Shown: in pieces, positions 37,551-47,383 of the stretch
How the letters are laid out: each line of letters begins with the position of its first letter
Position numbering within the stretch: position 1 is the first letter of the stretch
Assembly: GCA_947495135.1 (NCBI GenBank)
Contig: CANLXN010000014.1
Location: 1-48,517 of the forward strand
DNA length: 48,517 bases
Source of the DNA: an uncultured Flavobacteriaceae bacterium
Lineage (GTDB): Bacteria > Bacteroidota > Bacteroidia > Flavobacteriales > Flavobacteriaceae
Direction of reading: 5' to 3'
Position numbers and translations under genes: made by a program
Notes under the pieces: generated by a model
Seen by the model: only the letters and a program-made list of their open reading frames with translations
Database searches by the model: none
What the model was told of the DNA's origin: nothing

Positions 37551-40146
37551 CCATAGACCTACAACTACCTTTTACCGTAACTTTATTTGTATCGCATTAT
37601 TGACGATATTTTCGGTTTATGGACTTGTCGCGCAGCAAAAAGAGCTTGATAGCGGAACTAAATATATTATTAACAGTATTACCGTAACTGGAGCACAAAG
37701 TTTTAACGAAAAAACCGTTATCGCATTTACAGGGCTTAAGGTTGGGGATCGAGTTTACATCCCCGGTGAAAGACTAAGTAATGTAACTAAAAAGCTCTGG
37801 TCTCAGAATCTTTTTAGCGATATTGCTTTTTATGTTACCAATATTGATGGAGACAGCGTCGACCTAGAACTATACATTGTAGAATTACCTAAACTAAATG
37901 AGGTTACCATTACTGGTATTCGAAAAGGTAAAGTAAAGGAGATTATAAAGGATAATGACTTAGTGAAAGGAACTAAAATTACTCGAAACCTTATCACTAC
38001 TACTAAAAACAACATCGTAAATCAATACAAAGACCAGGGGTTCTATAACACTAAAGTTCTTTTTAGCACAACTCCTTTCAAAGACTCTACTGGAGTAGAA
38101 ATTGGTCAAGACCTTAAAATTTTGGTAGATCGGGGAGAACGAGTTAAGATCAAAACCATTGATTTTGAAGGAAACAAAGATTTAGCAGATAAACGACTTA
38201 AAGGTTTTCTTAAGAATACAAAACGTAAAAATCCTCTTCGCTTTTGGAAACGATCTAAGTACACTGTCTCAGGATTTCAAGAAGACAAAGAAAATCTGGT
38301 TAAAAAATACAAAGAAAATGGATACCGAGATGCGCGTGTCCTAAGCGATACCTTAACAGTAATCGATGACAAAAGCGTTGCCCTTAAAATTAATCTTGAA
38401 GAAGGTCAAAAATATTACTTCGGAGACATTCGCTTTATAGGAAATAGTGTTTACACAGACAATTTCCTGAAACGATATGTTGGAATTCAAAAAGGAGAAG
38501 TTTACAATGGGACTCTATTAAAAGAGCGTATTCAGGACAATAGCGATCCAGACGCGGCAGATCTTACCAACCTTTATCAAAACAATGGGTATTTAGCGGT
38601 AGATATTAATCCAGTAGAAGTTGCGATTCGTAAAGACACAATCGACTTTGAAATTAGAATCTTAGAAAGAAATGAATTCTATTTCGATCATGTAACGGTA
38701 GTAGGGAATACAAAAACCAATGACCACGTAATATACAGGGAGCTTCGCACACGTCCTGGCCAAAAATACAGCAAGCGAAATGTGGTTAGAACTATTCGTG
38801 AATTAGGTCAGTTAGGATTCTTTGATGCAGAACAATTATCGCCTAACTTTAAGACCGTAGACCAAAACAACGGTTTAGTAGACATCGAATACTCTGTTGT
38901 AGAAAAAGGATCTAGTCAAATAGAATTACAAGGAGGTTATGGTGGAGGTGGATTTGTTGGAACGCTTGGTTTGTCGTTCAACAACTTCTCTATTCGAAAT
39001 ATTTTTAACAAGGAAGCCTATCAACCTGTACCCATGGGAGATGGTCAACGTTTATCTCTAAGAGCGCAAGCGAGTACCTTCTATCAAACCTATAGCTTAT
39101 CACTTACCGAACCATGGCTTGGTGGAAAAAAGCCTGTGCAGTTAAGCACGTCATTTTCACACACCATCCAATATCAGTTCGATTTCAATACTAGAGAAAG
39201 AGATCAAGATCGTAGGTTCTTAATTACAGGAGGATCTATCGGTTTAGCGAAACGTTTAAAATGGCCAGATGATTATTTTCAGTTATCTCAGGCACTTAGT
39301 TTTCAACACTACAACTTACAAAACTACAATGTTGGGCGACTTTTCACATTTGGTGACGGTTACTCCAACAACCTAGCATATACAATTGGACTCAGTAGAA
39401 ATAGTACGTCGGCGAACCCTATATACCCAAGATCTGGTTCAGATTTCAGCGCTACTGCTAAATTGACGCTCCCTTATTCCGCATTTGACGGTGTAGATTA
39501 TTCAGATCTTTCAGCAGAGCGTATTGCACAAGAAGAGATTATCGATTCGCCTAATTCAACTGAAACGGAAATTGTAAATGCGTCTGCAAGAAGAGCTCAA
39601 ATTGATCAAGAACGATTTGATTGGTTGGAGTATTATAAAATTAAATTTAAAGGAACATGGTATACTACCATTTTTGGTGATTTGGTACTTCGTTCCAACT
39701 CTGAGTTTGGTTTCCTTGGAGCTTATAATAGTGATAGAGGAGTACCTCCATTTGAACGTTTCTTTGTTGGTGGAGATGGTTTAGGTGCATTTAGTTTAGA
39801 CGGTAGAGAAGTAGTCCAATTAAGAGGTTATCCTAATCAGGGATTATCAAGTAATGAAGGAAATACCATTTACAATAAATTTTCGTTAGAGTTAAGGTAC
39901 CCAGTAACATTAAAGCAGTTAGCATCTATATATGTGCTAGCTTTTGCTGAAGGTGGTGGAGCATATAATGGATTTAGTGAATACAATCCATTTACCTTAA
40001 ATAGGTCTGCAGGAGCAGGAATTCGTATATTTATGCCAGCCTTTGGTCTTTTAGGTATTGATTTTGGGTACGGATTTGATCCAGTATTAGGTGGAACCCA
40101 GCCGCATGGATGGGAAACTCACTTTATTATTGGGCAGCAATTTTAA
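37537..40146 (+). CDS. bamA: BamA, outer-membrane assembly factor
   Basis: About 869 residues if started at the GTG at 37537 (an in-frame TTG at 37525 gives four more). A signal peptide runs to about VAQQ. Several POTRA repeats follow (ITVTGAQSFNEKTVI, VTITGIRKGKVK, IDFEGNKDLADK, IRFIGNSVYTDN, VTVVGNTKTNDH, five in all by my reading). The 16-strand barrel includes VQLRGYPNQGL and a C-terminal GWETHFIIGQQF with the terminal aromatic. BamA inserts barrel proteins into the outer membrane. It overlaps uppS and is followed by skp-like chaperones. Confidence 0.97.
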   Translation: MNNFSHRPTTTFYRNFICIALLTIFSVYGLVAQQKELDSGTKYIINSITVTGAQSFNEKTVIAFTGLKVGDRVYIPGERLSNVTKKLWSQNLFSDIAFYVTNIDGDSVDLELYIVELPKLNEVTITGIRKGKVKEIIKDNDLVKGTKITRNLITTTKNNIVNQYKDQGFYNTKVLFSTTPFKDSTGVEIGQDLKILVDRGERVKIKTIDFEGNKDLADKRLKGFLKNTKRKNPLRFWKRSKYTVSGFQEDKENLVKKYKENGYRDARVLSDTLTVIDDKSVALKINLEEGQKYYFGDIRFIGNSVYTDNFLKRYVGIQKGEVYNGTLLKERIQDNSDPDAADLTNLYQNNGYLAVDINPVEVAIRKDTIDFEIRILERNEFYFDHVTVVGNTKTNDHVIYRELRTRPGQKYSKRNVVRTIRELGQLGFFDAEQLSPNFKTVDQNNGLVDIEYSVVEKGSSQIELQGGYGGGGFVGTLGLSFNNFSIRNIFNKEAYQPVPMGDGQRLSLRAQASTFYQTYSLSLTEPWLGGKKPVQLSTSFSHTIQYQFDFNTRERDQDRRFLITGGSIGLAKRLKWPDDYFQLSQALSFQHYNLQNYNVGRLFTFGDGYSNNLAYTIGLSRNSTSANPIYPRSGSDFSATAKLTLPYSAFDGVDYSDLSAERIAQEEIIDSPNSTETEIVNASARRAQIDQERFDWLEYYKIKFKGTWYTTIFGDLVLRSNSEFGFLGAYNSDRGVPPFERFFVGGDGLGAFSLDGREVVQLRGYPNQGLSSNEGNTIYNKFSLELRYPVTLKQLASIYVLAFAEGGGAYNGFSEYNPFTLNRSAGAGIRIFMPAFGLLGIDFGYGFDPVLGGTQPHGWETHFIIGQQF

Positions 40147-40183
40147 CTTTGGCACGATATTTTCTAAGTAACAACCAGCAGTC

Positions 40184-41014
40184 ATGAAAACATTAAAATT
40201 TATTCTAGTAGCGTTTACAATTTTCTGTTTCTCGCTAAACATTCAAGCACAAAGAGGAGCTCGTATCGGATATATCGATATGGAGTACATTTTAGAAAGT
40301 GTACCTGAATATCAAGAAGCTTCTACCCAATTGGACGGAAAAGTTCAACGATGGAAAAAAGATCTTGAGAAACTAGCAAAGGAGATTGATCAAATGAAAC
40401 TCAACCTCAGTAATGAAAAAGTATTATTAACAACAGAACTAGTTGAGGAACGCGAAGAAGAAATTAAAATATTAGAAGAAGAAATGTTCACTTACCAACA
40501 GGCCAGATTTGGACCTAATGGAGATTTGGACATCCAAAGAAGACAATTAGTTCAACCAATCCAGGATCAAGTTTTTAATATCGTTCAAGAGATTGCTGAA
40601 GCAAAGAAATACGATTTCATATTTGATAAATCGGCAGACATTGTAATGCTTTTTGCTGCAGAGAGAAATGACATTAGTGAGCAAGTACTAAGAAGTATTA
40701 ACCGCGCTGCGAAACGTGAAGAGGCTACTAATCGAAAAGAGAAGAGAAAAATTGAGCAAAGAGATGGACTATCGCTGGAAGAGGATAAAGAAGTTACAAA
40801 ACGAGAAACGGAGATAGAGGAAAAGAAAGATGAACGAACGAAGTTGTTAGAAGCACGTAAGCGCCAAAGAGATTCTATTAGAGCAGCAAAAAAGGCGGAA
40901 TTTGACGCTAAGAGACAACGTCTATTAGACGAAAGAAAGCGCAGAAAAGATTCTCTTATGCAAGTACGCAACGGCGGCGCGCCTCCCTCAGACGATGGAG
41001 ACGGAGGAAATTAA
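40184..41014 (+). CDS. OmpH/Skp-like periplasmic chaperone, long form
   Basis: 276 residues. A signal peptide (KTLKFILVAFTIFCFSLNIQA) and the OmpH core (RIGYIDMEYILESVPEYQEA at about 28-47 and a long coiled-coil) are like Skp, the trimeric chaperone for outer-membrane proteins. The C-terminal 90 residues (KREEATNRKEKRKIEQRDG and onwards) are a highly charged coiled-coil extension ending in a Gly/Asp-rich tail, longer than in E. coli Skp. It follows bamA by 37 bases and precedes a second Skp. Confidence 0.92.
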   Translation: MKTLKFILVAFTIFCFSLNIQAQRGARIGYIDMEYILESVPEYQEASTQLDGKVQRWKKDLEKLAKEIDQMKLNLSNEKVLLTTELVEEREEEIKILEEEMFTYQQARFGPNGDLDIQRRQLVQPIQDQVFNIVQEIAEAKKYDFIFDKSADIVMLFAAERNDISEQVLRSINRAAKREEATNRKEKRKIEQRDGLSLEEDKEVTKRETEIEEKKDERTKLLEARKRQRDSIRAAKKAEFDAKRQRLLDERKRRKDSLMQVRNGGAPPSDDGDGGN

Positions 41015-41065
41015 ATACAAGAACACCCTATAATCTATAAACACTAAATATTTAATACAATTAAA

Positions 41066-41575
41066 ATGAAAAATCTAAAATTACTATTTGTTGCAACGGC
41101 CCTTTTTATTGGAGCAACTAGCTTTGTTAATGCACAATCTAAAGTTGCACACATTGATACCCAAGCGTTGGTAGAAGCAATGCCAGAGATGAAAGCAGCG
41201 CAAAGTCAGCTTGAGAAATTACAAAGGACTTATGACACTGAAATCAAAAACTTGATGAAGGAGTGGGAAGCAAAAGTAAAGCAATACGATGCTGAAGCGT
41301 CTACAAAAACAGATGCCGAAAACGAAAAAAGAGTGTTAGAAGTACAAGGAACCCAAAAGAATATTGGTGACTACAGACAAAACGCACTTCAAGATCTTCA
41401 GAAAAAAGAAGTAGATCTTTTACAACCAATCCTAGAAAAAGCTCGTGCAGCTATTCAAAAAGTAGCAAGAGCTGAAGGATACCAGTATGTATTAGACTCA
41501 GCTACTGGAAACGGAGTAATCCTAGCAGATGGAACAGATCTATTACCGTCAGTAAAGAAGGAATTAGGAATCTAA
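41066..41575 (+). CDS. OmpH/Skp-like periplasmic chaperone, short form
   Basis: 169 residues: signal peptide (MKNLKLLFVATALFIGATSF), then KVAHIDTQALVEAMPEMKAA, the OmpH N-terminal strand and a coiled-coil, ending in an Skp-like head segment GYQYVLDSATGNGVILADG. This is near the standard Skp length. It should trap unfolded outer-membrane proteins in the periplasm for BamA. It lies 51 bases after the long form and is followed by a terminator. Confidence 0.93.
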   Translation: MKNLKLLFVATALFIGATSFVNAQSKVAHIDTQALVEAMPEMKAAQSQLEKLQRTYDTEIKNLMKEWEAKVKQYDAEASTKTDAENEKRVLEVQGTQKNIGDYRQNALQDLQKKEVDLLQPILEKARAAIQKVARAEGYQYVLDSATGNGVILADGTDLLPSVKKELGI

Positions 41576-41600
41576 TTTTTCTGAAATACAACTTATCAAA

Positions 41601-41636
41601 GACCTTACGGATATCCAATCCTGTAAGGTCTTTTTT
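41601..41636 (+). terminator. Terminator of the bamA-skp operon
   Basis: GACCTTACGG...CTGTAAGGTC stem (8 pairs) followed by TTTTTT. Confidence 0.88.
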
Positions 41637-41652
41637 GTACCTTTAAATTTCA

Positions 41653-42444
41653 ATGAAACAACTTGGCCCCATAGGAATATTCGATTCTGGTGTTGGAGGA
41701 ACTTCTATCTGGAAGGAAATTCACCAACTATTGCCCCATGAGGACACCATCTATTTAGCCGATAGCGTCAACGCTCCCTACGGACATAAATCTGAAGAAG
41801 AGATCGTTTCTCTGAGTATTAAGAATACAGAGTTTTTAATTCAACAAGGCGCCAAAATTATCGTGGTGGCTTGTAACACCGCAACTACCAATGCCATTGA
41901 TGTCCTTCGCTCCAACTTCGACACTCCGTTTATCGGTATTGAACCTGCCATTAAACCAGCAGCGCTTCTCACCCACTCCAAAAGCATAGGCATACTTGCC
42001 ACCAAAGGAACGCTCAATAGCTCTTTATTTCATAAAACCTCTGAGGAGCATACACACGGAATAAAAGTGACAGAAATCATCGGAGAAGGCTTGGTTCCAT
42101 TAATTGAAAAGGGAGAACTCAATAGTACCGAAATGCTATTGTTATTGAAGAAGTTTATAAAACCTATGATGGATGCAGAAATAGATTATCTGGTCTTGGG
42201 ATGCAGCCATTATCCTTATTTAATTCCGCAATTAGAAAAGATAGTACCTGCTCATGTCAAAATAATAGATTCTGGATTGGCAGTTGCCAGACAAACCAAG
42301 TCCGTGCTGGAAAAAAATGACTTGCTGAATACCACTAAAAAGACCCCTGCACTTGTTTTCTATAGCAATACTAACGTAGATACTATGAAATTTTTGTTGC
42401 AAGAATTCTCTTCGGAAATTTTATTGGAAAAGAAGGAGTTCTAG
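41653..42444 (+). CDS. murI: Glutamate racemase MurI
   Basis: 263 residues. GIFDSGVGGTS (about 7-17), the first catalytic Cys in VACNTATTNA (about 75-84) and the second in LGCSHYPYL (about 180-188) are typical. It interconverts L- and D-glutamate, giving D-Glu for peptidoglycan. It stands downstream of the Skp genes, past the terminator, and converges with the carbonic-anhydrase-like gene 8 bases away. Confidence 0.97.
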   Translation: MKQLGPIGIFDSGVGGTSIWKEIHQLLPHEDTIYLADSVNAPYGHKSEEEIVSLSIKNTEFLIQQGAKIIVVACNTATTNAIDVLRSNFDTPFIGIEPAIKPAALLTHSKSIGILATKGTLNSSLFHKTSEEHTHGIKVTEIIGEGLVPLIEKGELNSTEMLLLLKKFIKPMMDAEIDYLVLGCSHYPYLIPQLEKIVPAHVKIIDSGLAVARQTKSVLEKNDLLNTTKKTPALVFYSNTNVDTMKFLLQEFSSEILLEKKEF

Positions 42445-42452
42445 AAAAATTA

Positions 42453-42965
42453 CTAGGACTTAAACCATCCAGAATACTGTACGTAATTCTCGGCAATTCG
42501 ATTGATTTCTCCATTGATTAAGTCGGCACTAATATCTTTCACCTTCTTAGCTGGAACACCGGCGTAAATACTTCCTGCTTCCACATGGGTGTTTTTAGTA
42601 ACCACAGCTCCTGCAGCGATAATACTATTGCTTTCTACTACGCAGTCGTCCATCACAATGCTTCCCATCCCAATAAGCACATTATCATGAATAGTACATC
42701 CATGTACAATTGCATTATGACCAATAGAAACATTATTACCAATAGTGGTAGGCGACTTTTGATAGGTTGCATGAATAACAGCTCCGTCCTGCACATTGAC
42801 CTTATCGCCCATCTTAATAAAATGAACATCCCCTCTAATTACCGCATTGAACCAAACACTGCATTCATTCCCCATACTTACTTCACCAACAATTGTTGCA
42901 TTTTCTGCAATAAAACAATCTTCTGGGATTTGCGGATGCTTTCCGTTTACTGGCTGTATGATCAT
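42453..42965 (-). CDS. Gamma-carbonic-anhydrase-family protein (left-handed beta-helix)
   Basis: 170 residues of hexapeptide repeats. Candidate metal ligands are His in VIHAT (about 70) and the pair in IGHNAIVHG (about 86, 91). The Gln/Asn and Arg in ECSVWFNAVIRGDVHF match the gamma-CA family. Members form trimers that bind zinc or iron; many bacterial ones hydrate CO2 or act as transferases. Function here is not proven. It starts with ATG at 42965. Confidence 0.9.
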   Translation of the reverse strand: MIIQPVNGKHPQIPEDCFIAENATIVGEVSMGNECSVWFNAVIRGDVHFIKMGDKVNVQDGAVIHATYQKSPTTIGNNVSIGHNAIVHGCTIHDNVLIGMGSIVMDDCVVESNSIIAAGAVVTKNTHVEAGSIYAGVPAKKVKDISADLINGEINRIAENYVQYSGWFKS

Positions 42966-43059
42966 ACTTCTATTAACTATTAAGTGTTCGTTGTTTTGCG
43001 GATATCGGTGTTTTCTGCACTCTTATTTCTTTAGTTCCTTTTCAGAAGAAATACTGGCA

Positions 43060-43791
43060 TTATCCAAAATAAGACAGTAAATCTTTTTTCTTTGCTGGAC
43101 TCACCATAATCTCTTTTCCGTTACTTAGAACGACGCTTCCACCCTTTCCTTTGCGGTATTCGGTAATGGCGTTTACGTTCACTAAATACGACTTATGGAC
43201 TCTGGCAAAACCACTTTCGGTCAAGGCGTCCTCAAAATATTTTAAAGTCTTGCTTACGAGCTTCTTCTTGTCCTGTAGAAATATCTGCGTATAATTATCG
43301 TCTGCCTGACAGTACAAAATATCTTCTATTTGCAACACCTCGAAACCGTTTTGTAGCGGAATAGTCATCTTTCCTGCGACCGCAGTTTGCTTTGGTTTCA
43401 AGACAGTATTCTCTAATGTATTCTCTTTTTGTTTTATTTCTGAAACATAATCGACCGCTTCTATAAGCTTATCAATATCGATGGGTTTTAGTAAATAATA
43501 AGACGCATGCGCATTGAGCGCATCGATCGCGTAATGATCGTAGGCTGTAACAAAGACCGTTTCGAAGGTTCGGTCTCCTACCTTATCCAAAAGATCGAAT
43601 GCGTTTCCGTAGGGCATTTCTACGTCCAAAAACACCATATCAAGCTCGTTGTTTCGGATTAAGATCAAGGCTTCGTCTACGTTGGCAGCTTCGCCCAATA
43701 TCTCTACATTAGGGCAGTATTTTCCGATGTAATTTTTCAGAATATCTCTACTCGCTTTTTCGTCTTCAACAACTATGGCTCGTAATTTCAT
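43060..43791 (-). CDS. LytTR response regulator (intact receiver)
   Basis: 243 residues. The receiver has EDE at 9-11, phospho-Asp in VFLDVEMP (about 56) and Lys in LLKPID (about 106). The C-terminal LytTR domain (about 140-243) binds DNA as a monomer or dimer at direct repeats. It is the partner of the kinase gene, which it follows with no gap (stop TAG directly before the ATG at 43791). Target genes are not visible. Confidence 0.95.
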   Translation of the reverse strand: MKLRAIVVEDEKASRDILKNYIGKYCPNVEILGEAANVDEALILIRNNELDMVFLDVEMPYGNAFDLLDKVGDRTFETVFVTAYDHYAIDALNAHASYYLLKPIDIDKLIEAVDYVSEIKQKENTLENTVLKPKQTAVAGKMTIPLQNGFEVLQIEDILYCQADDNYTQIFLQDKKKLVSKTLKYFEDALTESGFARVHKSYLVNVNAITEYRKGKGGSVVLSNGKEIMVSPAKKKDLLSYFG

Positions 43792-45999
43792 CTAATCTTT
43801 CTTTAAGGTTAATTTGACACGGGTTCCCTCTTCATTTTCAAAAACATTCTCTACAACAACATCTACTTTATCTTTATACATGGTATTCAAAATAGAAATA
43901 CGCTTTTTGATATTTCCCATGCCTTTCGACTTTTGTTTTTTCTGATTATCTGTTTTTAACTCGGCGCTTTTCGTTCTCCCAATTCCGTCGTCCATAATCG
44001 AAATAATTACTGTTTCGGAGTCTTGCTGTTTAAATTCAATATGAAGATGTCCCATCTCCTCTTTATACCTTAATCCATGCCATACTGCATTTTCGACATA
44101 GGGCTGTAAAAGCATAGGCGGGATCACAAAATCATCTACATTAATGTCTTCGTCCACAGTAATAGTATAATCGAACTTATCTTTAAATCTGAAATGTTCT
44201 AACTTTACATAAAGTCTTAATAATTCCAATTCTTTAGACAAGGGTATAAAATCCTCTTCACTATTTTCCAATACGGAACGCATGAGTTGAGAAAATTCGC
44301 TGAGATATTTGTTGGCAGCACGCTCATCGTTACTAGCGATAAAGCTATTTACAGAGTTGAGAGCATTAAATATGAAATGCGGGTTCATTTGTGTTCTTAG
44401 CGACTTCAATGCCAGTAAATTATTGGCGTACTTTTGCTGTCGTACGCTTTTGGTTTGGGTATAGGCAGTATACAATAATAGCAGCGCGATGATAATTAGC
44501 GAACCAATCACCCACTTCTGAACTAAGTTGTTTTTTTCAATTAATTTTTGATTGTCGAACGCCAATTGATATCTACTTTCATTGATCTCTCGCTCATTCT
44601 CTAAGCTAGCTATTCTATTTTGTTTAAGTACAATGTCTTTACTGAAACGTGCTGCTTGGGACAATTCCTGTTCTTTTTTAACATAAAGCTCGTTTAGCAC
44701 ATTGGCATAGCGTTCATAATTTTCAGCTGCTTTATCAAAATTTCCTGCATCTCTATAGATTTCAGAAAGTTTTCGAGTGGCGTCTTTTTCTACTACCAAA
44801 TCTTCTTTCTTGCCTGCCTCTTCAATACTGCGTTCCAAAAAAGGGATCGCTTCTTCATCCTTATCCTGAGCGGCATATGCATTCGCGATCTTATAGTTTT
44901 GACGTTGCGGAGTAAGAGCCGGATCAATATCGTCGGCAACCCCATCTTCAAACTCCATGGATTCTATTTGACTAAGTGCATCTTGTCGCAACTCAATCTC
45001 CTTGTCGAAATCCTGTTTTTTGTTGTAAAAATCGGCTACCGTATTTGTTTCAGAAACTGCTCTGGTTTTATTTTCGCTTCTAGACAACTTAAGAGAATTT
45101 CCGAAGTACCCTTCCGCCTCTTCTATTGCGCCACCTTTTGCATATGCTTCTCCTATTTTAGAATTAAGATTGGTGATCTTGGGAGTGATTTTATGTTCAT
45201 TGGCAACATTTAGGGCTTGCTGATAGTTAAATACACTTTTAACCGTCTCATCTGTTGCCTGATAGTTATCCCCAAGGCCTTCATAAACTAGCACCTGTTG
45301 ATAATAGGAAAGGTCTAAATTCAAAAGTGATTTATACTCATCAATACTTTCTTGATAATTGTTATTTCGCATATAAGCTTCCGCCAGCTTTATTCGAACG
45401 TTTGCCACCGGCATGGATCTAATACTTTGTTTGTAATTCCCAATGGCTAGATCAGGTAATTGCCAATGCATGTTTATATCTCCTAGCGTTTCAAAAGCCA
45501 CAGCGTTTTGAAGATTGCTGGCCGTTTTTCCACTTACAGATTCTAGGGCTTTAGTTACGTATTCAATACTTTGTTTTGCATCCCTTTTCAAATATGTTTT
45601 TGCCGAATCGATATAGACCTTAAAAAAATCGTTAGAAACACTCGATGGTCTTTTCCTTTTAGACAGTTGCTTCTTAGACTCGACCGCCTTTTCTACCTGC
45701 ACAGTTATCTTCTGTTGGTCTTTCACTATATAGTAAACTGTATTGAAATCAATACTTCTAATTACCAATTCGTCTCCTACTTGGGCTTTAATTTCGAACT
45801 CCCCCAAAGCATTTGTGGTGGTATAACCTTTTCCCGTAATTTCGACATTTACGCGAGGTATGGGTGAGAAATTTTCCGTGTCAATCACCTTACCTTTCAA
45901 TTGAAATGAAGGTGCTTCCGCTCTTCTATTCCCCTGAGAAAATGAAACCGTGGAGATGCTTAAAAACACCAGACATAATATAAATTTATATGCTCTCAT
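43792..45999 (-). CDS. LytS-type sensor histidine kinase with CarboxypepD-reg and TPR domains
   Basis: 735 residues. Signal peptide (to about 21), a CarboxypepD-regulatory-like beta-sandwich (about 33-110: LKGKVIDTENFSPIPRVNVE), about seven TPR repeats (about 125-440), one membrane helix (WVIGSLIIIALLLLYTAYTQ, about 493-512), then a His_kinase domain with RTQMNPHFIFNALNSV (phospho-His) and a HATPase (N-box PYVENAVWHGL, G-box DDGIG, KGMGNIKKRI). The sensor part is periplasmic, so it detects an envelope signal or partner protein, and it should phosphorylate the adjoining LytTR regulator. Confidence 0.93.
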   Translation of the reverse strand: MRAYKFILCLVFLSISTVSFSQGNRRAEAPSFQLKGKVIDTENFSPIPRVNVEITGKGYTTTNALGEFEIKAQVGDELVIRSIDFNTVYYIVKDQQKITVQVEKAVESKKQLSKRKRPSSVSNDFFKVYIDSAKTYLKRDAKQSIEYVTKALESVSGKTASNLQNAVAFETLGDINMHWQLPDLAIGNYKQSIRSMPVANVRIKLAEAYMRNNNYQESIDEYKSLLNLDLSYYQQVLVYEGLGDNYQATDETVKSVFNYQQALNVANEHKITPKITNLNSKIGEAYAKGGAIEEAEGYFGNSLKLSRSENKTRAVSETNTVADFYNKKQDFDKEIELRQDALSQIESMEFEDGVADDIDPALTPQRQNYKIANAYAAQDKDEEAIPFLERSIEEAGKKEDLVVEKDATRKLSEIYRDAGNFDKAAENYERYANVLNELYVKKEQELSQAARFSKDIVLKQNRIASLENEREINESRYQLAFDNQKLIEKNNLVQKWVIGSLIIIALLLLYTAYTQTKSVRQQKYANNLLALKSLRTQMNPHFIFNALNSVNSFIASNDERAANKYLSEFSQLMRSVLENSEEDFIPLSKELELLRLYVKLEHFRFKDKFDYTITVDEDINVDDFVIPPMLLQPYVENAVWHGLRYKEEMGHLHIEFKQQDSETVIISIMDDGIGRTKSAELKTDNQKKQKSKGMGNIKKRISILNTMYKDKVDVVVENVFENEEGTRVKLTLKKD

Positions 46000-46201
46000 T
46001 GTTGAATTAAAACGTAAACATACGCACTTTAGCGCAGTTCAAAAAATGGGCTGTTCGCATTTCCGAAGAAATAAAGAACCTAATCAATGGGTTCACTCAA
46101 AAATCACTCCTTTTCCCTCACCCATATGGATGGTTCCCTCAAAATCGATTTTATATAAAGAATGATGCACGTAGGTTTACACCAAATTAAATGATAAACA
46201 A

Positions 46202-47356
46202 ATGAAAACCCTACAAACCCTAGCAATTCTTTTTTCTTTTATGTCGGTGTACGCCTGCAAAATTGACCCAAAAAAAGAAGTTGCTGTAAATCAGACAGAA
46301 GCAGCTGAAACTGCACCAGCCACCAAGCACTATATTAGAGTAGCCTTATTACTGGATACTAGCAATAGCATGGACGGGCTCATAGATCAAGCCAAGGCTC
46401 AGCTTTGGGAGATCGTAAATGAATTATCCTATGCAAAATGCAGAGGAGCACAACCAAATCTAGAAATTGCACTTTACGAGTATGGTAACGATCGTTTAAG
46501 CTCTAGCGAAGGTTATCTTCGGAAAATTTTACCCTTCACAAACGATCTAGACGATGTTTCTAAGGAGTTATTTTCCTTAACAACCAATGGTGGAAGCGAA
46601 TATTGCGGAACCGTTATACAGGCCTCCTTAAACGAATTAGACTGGGGAAATGACGCTGATGATCTTAAAATGATATTCATTGCAGGAAACGAACCGTTTA
46701 CTCAAGGTAAAGTAGATTACAGAGATGCAGGTAATAATGCAAAAGAAAAGGACGTGGTTGTCAATACCATTTTTTGTGGAGATTACCAGCATGGTGTTAA
46801 TAGCAAATGGCAAGAAGGAGCTCAACTTACTTATGGAGATTATATGGCCATTAATCACGATCAAAAAACAGTACATATCGCTTCTCCTTACGACGATGTA
46901 ATTCTTCAATTAAACATTCAATTAAACGGCACCTACGTTCCTTATGGCAAACGCGGAAAAGCAAAGGTTGCAGTTCAAGCTGCTCAAGACGACAATGCAG
47001 AAATGTATAGTAAAGAGAACGCAGTGAGTAGAACTGTATCTAAGAGTTCTCATCTATACAAGAACAGTACTTGGGATCTTGTGGATGCCGAATCTGAAGA
47101 GGGTTTTAGTTACGACAAATTAGACAAAGATGATCTTCCAGAAAATTTGAAAGGTAAATCGAAAAAAGAAATCAAAGCGTACGTCTCTAAGCAAAAAGCC
47201 GAACGAAAAAGGGTGCAAAATGAAATTGCAGAACTCAATGAAAAACGGAGAGAGTATATTTCCAATGAAAAAAAGAATACGTCCAACGGATTAGAAAGTG
47301 CAATGATTGACGCGCTTAAAAAGCAAGCAAAGAAAAAAGAATACACTTGGAACTAA
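46202..47356 (+). CDS. VWA-domain lipoprotein
   Basis: 384 residues. Lipobox Cys19 (SVYAC) follows a short signal. The von Willebrand A domain begins at about 45, with the MIDAS metal site DTSNSMD (52-58) and later TTNGGSEYCG and ELDWGNDADDLKMIFIAGNEP. It ends in a basic coiled-coil (about 315-384: KAERKRVQNEIAELNEKRRE). VWA domains bind metal and protein ligands. It is divergent from the histidine kinase across about 200 bases. No named family is recognised. Confidence 0.88.
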   Translation: MKTLQTLAILFSFMSVYACKIDPKKEVAVNQTEAAETAPATKHYIRVALLLDTSNSMDGLIDQAKAQLWEIVNELSYAKCRGAQPNLEIALYEYGNDRLSSSEGYLRKILPFTNDLDDVSKELFSLTTNGGSEYCGTVIQASLNELDWGNDADDLKMIFIAGNEPFTQGKVDYRDAGNNAKEKDVVVNTIFCGDYQHGVNSKWQEGAQLTYGDYMAINHDQKTVHIASPYDDVILQLNIQLNGTYVPYGKRGKAKVAVQAAQDDNAEMYSKENAVSRTVSKSSHLYKNSTWDLVDAESEEGFSYDKLDKDDLPENLKGKSKKEIKAYVSKQKAERKRVQNEIAELNEKRREYISNEKKNTSNGLESAMIDALKKQAKKKEYTWN

Positions 47357-47360
47357 AAAA

Positions 47361-47383
47361 AGCCCCGTCAAGGGGCTTTTTTG
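47361..47383. terminator. Bidirectional terminator between VWA and PorP genes
   Basis: AGCCCC-GTCAA-GGGGCT hairpin with A-run on the left and TTTTTT on the right, between two converging genes (stops at 47356 and 47384). Confidence 0.85.
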
